Assembly (NCBI GenBank): GCA_033032865.1
Contig: JAWHQI010000049.1
Location: forward strand, 5,022,001 to 5,086,000
Length of the DNA stretch: 64,000 bases
Source: Dactylorhiza incarnata
Taxonomy: Eukaryota; Streptophyta; Magnoliopsida; Asparagales; Orchidaceae
Direction of reading: 5' to 3'
The notes under the pieces are model-generated. The model was not told where the DNA came from and searched no databases. It saw only the letters and a program-made list of their open reading frames with translations. Position 1 is the first letter of the stretch. Each line of letters opens with the position of its first letter. Position numbers and translations under genes: made by a program. This document shows, one piece after another, positions 57,337 to 64,000 of the stretch.

Positions 57337-59570
57337 ATGGCGGGCGAGGACGAGCGAGATGCAGGATTCGGAGGCTCGCCACCCACAGGGCCACCAGTGA
57401 CGATGGATATGCTGGCCGAGCTCAAGAGGGATATGATTGGGGCCTTTCAGAGCGCCATCGCCTCGGCGCTAGGTGGCTTCGCTACCCCGGCCCCTCAGAT
57501 GGCTCCCCCATCCGGGGGCTGCGAGAACGCACCAGGCCAGCGAGTAGGCAAGGAAGCAGCGGTCCAGGAGGCAGGCCGAGATCTCGCGGGTCGCGGTCCA
57601 GTGGGAGCGAGCGAGACCCCGGCCAGAGTGGTCTCGGCAGGAGGAGCCTCGGCAGGAGTTTCTACAGGAGGAGTAGAGCCAGTTCAGAGGGTGAGTGGGG
57701 GAAGTCCCTTTTGTGAGTTGGTACTCTCGGCACCACTCCCCGAGGGGTTCAGGGAGCCAGCCATGACCTTGTATGTTGGGAACAGTGACCCCGTTCCCCA
57801 CCTGCAATGGTTCGAAGATATGGTCTCAATCAGACCCATGTCGGACGCCTCAAGTGCCGACTCTTCGCCACCACCCTGAAAGAGAAGGCGAGGGACTGGT
57901 TCTACCAGTTGCCCTCGGGTTCGATTTATGCTTTTGAGGATTTGCGTAGGGGGTTTCTGCTGCGTTTCTCCACCTTGAAGAAGAGGAAGAAAGACCCGGA
58001 GTCTCTCTTCAATATCAAGCAGAAACAAGGAGAGTCCCTAGCACAGTATCTGGAGCGATTCAGGGAAGAGGTCCTCCTCATTCAAGAGATACCAGGGCAC
58101 ACACTCCAGCTGGCCTTTACGGTGGGACTGCGAGAGGGTTTTTTCAAGATGGATCTCAAGAGAAGGGTTCCTCTTTCCTATGAAGAACTAATGGAGCGAG
58201 CGGTGGAGGAAGTGGATGGGGAGGCAGCTAACCCCGAGTTCGCAAAGAGATTGGCACGGCTGAGCGAGCCAGAGAATAGGCATCCTGAAGGAAGGAGAAG
58301 GGAGGAAGTCAGGGCCCCGGAGTTGGGGTGGAGGCAGCAAGGAGGTGGGATGCAGGGCCCGGGAAGGGGGTTCCACCATGGGGGAGGTAACTTCCAGGGA
58401 GGACAGGGGAGACCTCACCAGCTGGGGTGGAGGCAGGGCCCGAGGCCGCCCCCTCCCCCACCTCACCAAGCGATGGAGATCGGAAGAGGAAGAGCAGGAA
58501 GAGGAAGAGGAGCGGGAGCCGGGGGAGTCGGTCCCAGGAGAAGGAACAGAGGAGTGGGAGGAGAAGGGAGGGCGGCCGCGCTGCCGTATTGTGACTTCCA
58601 CCAGGAGGAGGGTCACGCGACCGCCACTTGCCCGGAGTTCCTAGAAATGAGGGGAGTAAGAAGACCAGCGCCACAACCGCAACAGCGCCCGGTGAGGATC
58701 GAGGAGATCCTCACCCAGGAGGATGAAGAAGAAAGATGCGAAGATCGGGTTGACGTAGGAGCCCGGGGAGGAATCGGGGTGATCCACGGGGGGGTGGGGA
58801 TCGAGGCAACCTGGAAGGCGAGCCTCCATGCAATGTACCGTCGGAGCGTAGCTTCGACATCTCAAGCCCCGCCCCCGGTGGAGAGGATCACCTTCTCCCA
58901 GAAGGATATGCCTGGTCATGAAGACCCGTTCTGCGATGCGCTGGTTATCCAAACCGCCATCGAGAATTTTACCGTCTCACGAATCCTGGTAGACAATGGC
59001 AGCTCGGTCAACGTTATCTTCAAGAAAGCGTTTGACGAGATGAAGGTAGAGGCCCGAAGGGTGTTGGCCTCGGATGGCCCCCTGTTTGGTTTTTCGGGAG
59101 AGAGAAAGGAGGTGGAGGGAGGAGTAGGACTCCATGTAACTCTCGGGGGGCAATCGCGGAACTGCCGTTTCGTGATTGTGGATGCCCCAAGCAGCTATAG
59201 CGCCATTTTTGGTCGACCTCTTATTAGTGCATTCAGATGCGTCCCTTCCACTTTTCACCAGTGCCTAAAGTTCAACACAGGTGGAATCCAGGTCCGGGTC
59301 CGGGGAGATCCCAAGGTGGCGAGACAGTGCTACGTGACAGCTGTCAACACCATCTCCTGGATGGAAGGAGCGGAGGAGTGGGATAAGAGGATGGAGGAGG
59401 TGGTCGAGGCAGGAGGAGAGAAGGGAGATGAGGGGGAGGAAGGAAAAGAAGGAGACGAAGAGATCACCCCGGAAGGGGGGGTAGGGGAGCACATGGAGGT
59501 AGATGAAGAAGAAGAGGGAGAAAAGGGGGAGGAAGTTCATGCCCGGGAGGGGGTCGAGGTAGGACCCTAG
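57337..59570 (+). pseudogene. E9 Gag-protease, one frameshift
   Basis: ATG 57337 (MAGEDERDAGFGG) opens a frame that reaches LYVGNSDPVPHLQWFEDM and MSDA near 57850. There a one-base loss shifts the reading to the frame ending at 59570. Gag core continues CRLFATTLKEKARDWFYQLP, FNIKQKQGESLAQYLERF, LAFTVGLREGFFK; then a Gly/Arg-rich stretch (58330-58580), a zinc-binding CDFHQEEGHATATC (CX2HX4HX4C, the Tat variant) near 58590-58632, and protease ILVDNGSSVNVIF near 58984-59022 with AIFGRPLISAF. The end (59340-59567) is almost only Glu, Gly and Lys. It stops at TAG 59568-59570, in frame with pol. Confidence 0.9.
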
Positions 59571-62500
59571 GCGGAGAGAAGAGAAGAAGAGGGAGAAAAG
59601 GGAGGGAAGCCTAAGGAGAGAAGGGTGGAGGAGGTGACGGAGAGGAAAGGGGAGGAAGGGGGAGCCCAAGAGCTCGCCAATGAAGGAGAGGAGGAGAGGC
59701 CTTGGGGGGAGCAGTCGCGGCTGGAGGCCGTAGACGAGGTCATCGAACTGGAGGTCGTCACTCGACTAGGAATGATGGAGAAGGTCCGGGTCAGCAGGGA
59801 GCTCAACCCTAAGGAGAGGGCGGAGATCCTCGTCTGCGTCCAGAAGAACGTGGACGTCTTTGCCTGGAGTGCCGCGGAGATGCCAGGGATAGATGCGGAT
59901 GTGGCTTGCCACCGCCTCAACCTCGAGCCCGGCACCCGCCCCATCCGCCAAAAGAGGAGGCCCACTGCAGACAAGCTGGAAGGCCCCATCCGCGAGGAAG
60001 TGGAAAAACTTCTGAAAGCAGGTTTTGTAAAGGAGATCCAGTACCCAGGCTGGGTCTCCAATGTCATCATGGTAAAGAAAGGAGGAGGTAAATGGCGAAT
60101 GTGTATCGATTTCTCTTTGCTTAATAAATCATGCCCGAAGGATTGCTACCCTCTGCCTAGAATCGACGCGCTGGTTGACTCAGCCGTCGGTTTTCATATG
60201 ATGTCTTTCTTAGATGCTTTTTCAGGTTACCACCAGATTCGCATGCATCCCCCTGACATCAAAGACGTCTCCTTCATCACGAGGGATGGATGCTACTGTT
60301 ACAGGATGATACCCTTCGGGCTCAAGAATGCGGGGGCTATGTACCAAAGGATGATGGACCGGGTTTTCCGTGAGCAAAAGGGAAGAAATCTGGAGGTCTA
60401 CGTCGATGATCTCATGGTCAAGAGCCGAGGTCTCGAGTCCCACCTTCACGACCTCGAAGAAACTTTCGAGACCCTACGAAAGTTCAAGATGAGACTCAAC
60501 CCGTCGAAGTGCGTCTTCGGAGCCAGTCGAGGAAAATTCTTGGGTCACATGCTCACCCCGGCTGGAGTGGAGCCCAACCCGGATAAGGTCAAGGCAATCC
60601 TCGAGTTGGCACCCCCAAGAAATGCTAAGGAGATCCAACGTTTGACAGGAAAGTTGGCTGGGTTGAGTAGATTTCTCTCCAAGGCAGGGGAGAGATGCTC
60701 CTCTTTCTTCAAGGTGTTACGGGGTAATCAAAAGTTCGAATGGACCTCCGAGTGCGAAAAGGCTTTTCAAGCGTTGAAAGAACAACTGACCAAGGCTCCG
60801 CTACTGCAAGGGCCGAGGTCAGGGGAAGACTTGTCTTTATACCTGGGGGTAGGGTTGGAAGCTGTGAGTTCCGTGCTTGTCCGAGAGGAAGGGAAGAAAC
60901 AACTACCGATCTATTACGTAAGTAGAGTGCTGAGGAAGGCCGAGCTTAGATATCCTATCTTGGAGAAGCTGGCCTTCGCTCTAGTGGTGTCGGCCCGAAA
61001 ACTTCGACCCTATTTTCAGGCACATTCCATAAGGGTAGTGACCGACCACCCCCTCCGCAATATCATGGAGGGTGTAGAACACTCGGGAAGGTTGGCCAAG
61101 TGGTCGGTGGAGTTAAGCGAATTCAACATCTCTTATGTACCAAGGGTATCCATAAAAGCGCAGGCGGTGGCAGATTTCCTGGCTGACTACGTTATTGAGG
61201 TAGAAGAATCGGAACTACCCTATCCGGTGTCTTGGAAAATGTTGGTAGATGGAGCGTCCGGAAGACACTCCTTTGGGGGAGGGGTAGTCCTGGTCAGTCC
61301 CCAAGGGACCAGGATAGAGCAAGCAATCCATTTCCACTTTCCCCTCACCAATAACCAGGCAGAATACGAGGCGGTGGTAGCAGGCCTCCGCTTGGCTCGG
61401 GAACTGGGAGTGCAAGATGTGGAGGTCTCGACGGACTCCATGGTTGTTGCTTGCCAAATCAAGGGAGAGTTCGAAGTCAAGGAACCAACTCTTCAGCGGT
61501 ACTTGGAGAAGGTCAAGGAGGTGGTGGGACAGTTCCGAACTTTCTCTATCAAGCATGTCCCAAGGGAAGAAAGCACCCAGGCCGATCTTCTGGCCAAGTT
61601 TGGTCCCCAGGCTGGGGGGACCATGTCGGAACTCTTCCGACCCTCCATAGAGGAGGGAGAAGTAATGGAGGTGGATCAGCGGGCGTCATGGATGGACCCT
61701 TTCATTACTTTCCTAGCATCAGGGAGATTCCCCGAGGGAGAAGTCGACAAGCGGCGATTCAGGTATAAATCGGCTTACTACTCCTTACATGCAGGGGTGT
61801 TGTATAGAAAGACCCTCTCGGGGCTCCTGGCCCGTTGTGTCTCAGAGGAGGAGGCCCCAAGGGTCTTGGAGGAGATCCATTCGGGAGAATGTGGCAGCCA
61901 CTCGGGAAGCAGAACTCTGGAAGGAAGGGTTCTGAGGCAAGGTTATTTCTGGCCCACCCTCAGCAAGGATGCGGCCGAATTCTCCAGGAGGTGCTCTAAG
62001 TGCCAACTCTACGCTCCTCTCCAACTCCTCCCAGCTCAAAGTCTAAGAACGATCACGGCCCCTTGGCCATTTGCAGTCTGGGAATTAGACCTGGTGGGAC
62101 CTTTCCCCCAGGCGAGCGGTCAAAGGAGATTTTTGCTAGTGATGATCGACTACTTTTCCAAGTGGATCGAAACGAAGGCGCTAGCCAAGGTAACCTCTCA
62201 AGTGGTAAGGAACTTTGTTTGGGGTGAGATAATTTGCAGGCACGGGCTTCCTCTAGCCATTGTCACAGATAACGGGCCGCAATTCGCCAGCGAGGAGTTC
62301 ATCAGTTTCTGTACCCAACTTGGCATAGATCTCAGGTTCGCGTCGGTCCACCACCCAAGGAGTAACGGGCAAGTAGAGGCGGTGAACAAAATTGTAGTGA
62401 ACCTCCTCAAGAAAAAGATCGAAAACCTCAGAGGGAGTTGGGTGGAGCAACTACCCTCGGTCCTCTGGGCTCTGAGGACCACCCCGAACACGGCCACCGG

Positions 62501-62942
62501 GGAGACCCCATTCAAACTATCCCACGGATCCGAGGCTGTCATCCCGGTGGAGTTTGAAGTCAAGTCGCCTAGGGTGGCCGCCGCAGAAGGAGGGGATGAA
62601 GAATGGATGGCCAACAACGAGGAAGGCCAACGGTTGTCCTTGGACCTAGTGGAGGAACTCCGAGACTTGGCCACCATCAGGCAGGAGGAAGTAAAAAGGC
62701 GGATGGCCAAATACTTTGACAAGCATATACGAGTAAAGCATTTCCAGAAAGGGGACTTGGTGCTAAAGAAGGTTGACGCGGCCGGAAGGGGGGCCGCGGT
62801 GGGTAAGCTCAATCCTAACTGGGAGGGCCCATATATTGTGAGTGATGTGCTGAAGTCGGGAGGTTACCACCTCCGGGATGTGGAAGGGGAGCCTCTCGGC
62901 CGAGCCAGGAGTGGGGATGACTTGAAACGTTTCTATCCCTGA
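59571..62942 (+). CDS. E9 Pol: RT, RNase H, archaeal-type RNase H, integrase
   Basis: Open from the TAG at 59568-59570 to TGA 62940-62942, about 1123 codons, with no stop. There is no ATG before 59772, so expression must depend on readthrough, splicing or an internal start. RT spans about 59960-60640: VSNVIMVKKGGGKWRMCIDF, SFLDAFSGYHQI, YRMIPFGLKNAGAMYQRMMD, YVDDLMVKS near 60398. First RNase H about 60740-61190 (LGVGLEAVSSVL, VVTDHPLRNIM). Second RNase H about 61224-61610: VDGASG, NNQAEYEAVVAGL, STDSMVV, STQADLLAKFG, keeping the D-E-D-D set. Integrase HHCC about 61875-62020 (CSKCQLYA), catalytic WELDLVGPFP, VTDNGPQFAS, HHPRSNGQVEAVN. Best preserved pol of the window; it looks functional. Confidence 0.95.
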   Translation, partial: AERREEEGEKGGKPKERRVEEVTERKGEEGGAQELANEGEEERPWGEQSRLEAVDEVIELEVVTRLGMMEKVRVSRELNPKERAEILVCVQKNVDVFAWSAAEMPGIDADVACHRLNLEPGTRPIRQKRRPTADKLEGPIREEVEKLLKAGFVKEIQYPGWVSNVIMVKKGGGKWRMCIDFSLLNKSCPKDCYPLPRIDALVDSAVGFHMMSFLDAFSGYHQIRMHPPDIKDVSFITRDGCYCYRMIPFGLKNAGAMYQRMMDRVFREQKGRNLEVYVDDLMVKSRGLESHLHDLEETFETLRKFKMRLNPSKCVFGASRGKFLGHMLTPAGVEPNPDKVKAILELAPPRNAKEIQRLTGKLAGLSRFLSKAGERCSSFFKVLRGNQKFEWTSECEKAFQALKEQLTKAPLLQGPRSGEDLSLYLGVGLEAVSSVLVREEGKKQLPIYYVSRVLRKAELRYPILEKLAFALVVSARKLRPYFQAHSIRVVTDHPLRNIMEGVEHSGRLAKWSVELSEFNISYVPRVSIKAQAVADFLADYVIEVEESELPYPVSWKMLVDGASGRHSFGGGVVLVSPQGTRIEQAIHFHFPLTNNQAEYEAVVAGLRLARELGVQDVEVSTDSMVVACQIKGEFEVKEPTLQRYLEKVKEVVGQFRTFSIKHVPREESTQADLLAKFGPQAGGTMSELFRPSIEEGEVMEVDQRASWMDPFITFLASGRFPEGEVDKRRFRYKSAYYSLHAGVLYRKTLSGLLARCVSEEEAPRVLEEIHSGECGSHSGSRTLEGRVLRQGYFWPTLSKDAAEFSRRCSKCQLYAPLQLLPAQSLRTITAPWPFAVWELDLVGPFPQASGQRRFLLVMIDYFSKWIETKALAKVTSQVVRNFVWGEIICRHGLPLAIVTDNGPQFASEEFISFCTQLGIDLRFASVHHPRSNGQVEAVNKIVVNLLKKKIENLRGSWVEQLPSVLWALRTTPNTATGETPFKLSHGSEAVIPVEFEVKSPRVAAAEGGDEEWMANNEEGQRLSLDLVEELRDLATIRQEEVKRRMAKYFDKHIRVKHFQKGDLVLKKVDAAGRGAAVGKLNPNWEGPYIVSDVLKSGGYHLRDVEGEPLGRARSGDDLKRFYP

Positions 62943-63020
62943 AGTTCTTGAATATATTGATTCCTATGTATTGGCGTTGTTTTTATACTAATCATGAGTT
63001 CCAAGCAACAAGTAATGACG
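62943..63020 (+). other. E9 start of the 3' region
   Basis: Short AT-rich stretch after pol, before the minisatellite. Nothing else seen. Confidence 0.5.
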
Positions 63021-63482
63021 CTGGATTGCCCCGGACGATCCCGCTGCCAGGCTCGCATTAGCTGGCAGGGCCGGTTGATCTCGCGGAGAGGCTGGCGAGG
63101 TGATAGACTCTTTTTGCTGGATTGCCCCGGACGATCCCGCTGCCAGGCTCTCATTAGCTGGTTGGGCCGGTTGATCTCGCGGAGAGGCTGGCGAGGTGAT
63201 AGACTCTTTGTGCTGGATTGCCCCGGACGATCCCGCTGCCAGGCTCGCATTAGCTGGCAGGGCCGGTTGATCTCGCGGAGAGGCTGGCGAGGTGATAGAC
63301 TCTTTTTGCTGGATTGCCCCGGATGATCCCGCTGCCAGGCTCTCATTAGCTGGTGGGGCCGGTTGATCTCGCGGAGAGGCTGGCGAGGTGATAGACTCTT
63401 TTTGCTGGATTGCCCCGGACGATCCCGCTGCCAGGCTCTCATTAGCTGGCAGGGCCGGTTGATCTCGCGGAGAGGCTGGCAA
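62988..63482 (-). CDS. Possible repeated C-terminal exon of the E9 antisense gene
   Basis: A minus-strand frame of 164 codons made of 32-residue repeats around SPASPRDQPA, PANESLAAGSSGAIQ and QKESI. Its Pro/Ser/Ala-rich composition resembles exon 3 of the antisense gene at 55674-55879, and it lies where that gene would end in a full copy. A second open minus frame (62933-63715, Arg/Gln-rich) overlaps it, so openness alone proves little. I list it as a weak candidate. Confidence 0.25.
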   Translation of the reverse strand: MPASPRDQPALPANESLAAGSSGAIQQKESITSPASPRDQPAPPANESLAAGSSGAIQQKESITSPASPRDQPALPANASLAAGSSGAIQHKESITSPASPRDQPAQPANESLAAGSSGAIQQKESITSPASPRDQPALPANASLAAGSSGAIQRHYLLLGTHD

Positions 63483-63670
63483 GGTGATAGACTCTTTTTG
63501 CTGGATTGCCCCGGACGATCCCGCTGCCAGGCTCTCATTAGCTGGTGGGGCCGGTTGATCTCGCGGATAGGCTGGCGAGGTGATAAGCTCTTTGTGCTGG
63601 ATTGCCCCGGACGATCCCGCTGCCAGGCTCGCGTTAGCTGGTAGGGCCGGTTGATCTCGCGGAGAGGCTG
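63021..63670 (+). repeat. Minisatellite of exactly 96 bp, nearly seven units
   Basis: CTGGATTGCCCCGGA recurs at 63021, 63117, 63213, 63309, 63405, 63501 and 63597, always 96 bp apart. Units differ by a few substitutions and none has an indel. 96 is 32 codons, so every frame that is open in one unit stays open. Confidence 0.96.
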
Positions 63671-63713
63671 ATGGGATGGAAGATGTTGGATCTTAAGAAA
63701 GAAGGTCCTCGGC

Positions 63714-64000
63714 ACGAGATAATCAAAAGAAAGTGTTGGGTCTCTAAAATATTTCTGAAAAGGAGAGGGCGACCTCTCGCTAGGCGAGAAGGATGGTCCT
63801 CTCGCGAAATAACAAAAGAAAGTGTTGGGTCTCTAAAATATTCTGAAAATAAGGGGACGACTTCTCGCTAGACGAGAGGGGGAATCCTCAGCATAAATAA
63901 CGAGGAAAATGTGTTTGGACTAAAATATTTCAAAAGTGAGGGCGACTTCTCGTCCTAGCGAGAAGGAAAGTCCTCGGCACGAGATTAGAGCGAGAACGGG
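63714..64000 (+). repeat. Diverged tandem repeat of about 85-90 bp in the E9 3' region
   Basis: Three imperfect units, each with GAAAGTGTTGGGTCTCTAAA (63729, 63818, degenerate near 63902) followed by a CTCTCGCTAGGCGAGA-type palindrome and GTCCTC. Runs off the window. Confidence 0.75.

Larger units (their letters stand above)
55675..64000 (+). mobile_element. E9: Tat-lineage gypsy, truncated copy joined to a full copy through one LTR
   Basis: 55675-56514 is the 3' end of an internal region, with an antisense gene and a purine tract (AAAGAGCGGGGA near 56500) ending at LTR 56515-57279. That LTR is followed on its other side by gag-protease (57337-59570) and pol (59571-62942) of the same orientation, so it serves as 3' LTR for one copy and 5' LTR for the next. 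The second copy runs beyond the window and its 3' LTR is not seen. A second, archaeal-type RNase H in pol is the hallmark of the Tat lineage. No primer site could be assigned after 57279 (sequence TTCTTGGTGCGGTGAGCG). Confidence 0.9.

Noticed and set aside
57807..57850. Separate start codon for a second Gag ORF of E9.
   Set aside because: The ATG is in the wrong frame for Gag before the frameshift. The family-like reading crosses from one frame to the other near 57850.

Overview
The window is repeat DNA from a large plant nuclear genome, almost certainly a flowering plant. I see no host gene, rRNA, tRNA or CRISPR array. Everything I can identify belongs to LTR retrotransposons of lineages known from plants: SIRE-type and other Ty1/copia, Tekay-like and Athila-like Ty3/gypsy, and a Tat-lineage gypsy with a second RNase H. 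I cannot name the species.

Positions 1-46010 are one stack of six elements, each inserted in the previous one, with perfect 5-bp target-site duplications (TSDs) at the five inner insertions. E1 is a SIRE-like copia on + (1-3487 and 44669-46010). It holds E2, a Tekay-like gypsy on - (3488-44663, TSD TATAG). E2 holds E3, a copia on - (7433-38100, TSD AAATA). E3 holds E4, an Athila-like element on + that lacks reverse transcriptase and integrase (13924-37849, TSD CGGTC). E4 holds E5, a related non-autonomous element on + (17339-32450, TSD CGAAG). E5 holds E6, a nearly intact copia on + (22685-31075, TSD GTGCG). Two solo LTRs sit in the stack: a SIRE-type one in E4 (34573-36126, TSD TTCAC) and an Athila-like one in the 5' LTR of E2 (42195-43709, TSD GATAT).

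Right of the stack, 46011-52295 is E7, a broken SIRE-like copia on -. It has a broken accessory (env-like) ORF and is split by a Tekay-like solo LTR (49752-51719, TSD ACATG). Next is E8, a truncated Tekay-like gypsy on + (about 52296-55674), with a Tat-type solo LTR inside it (54891-55655, TSD GACGC). Last is E9, a Tat-lineage element on + that runs off the window (55675-64000). One LTR of E9 (56515-57279) is shared between the 3' end of a truncated upstream copy and the gag-pol of a downstream copy.

Four observations stand out. (1) A GT-AG intron appears to lie between gag and protease in the Tekay-like family, at the same codon in two diverged copies. (2) An antisense gene with a TATA box, an ATG and two GT-AG introns that keep frame lies in the 3' region of the Tat element. 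(3) Nearly every LTR family here carries its own array of short CG-containing palindromes just upstream of the TATA box. Each family has a different palindrome sequence, and one palindrome type is shared between Athila-like and Tekay-like LTRs. (4) E5 encodes an unrecognised acidic protein with two CCHC zinc knuckles. E6 and E3 each carry only one visible stop in their main ORF, so part of this stack may be young.
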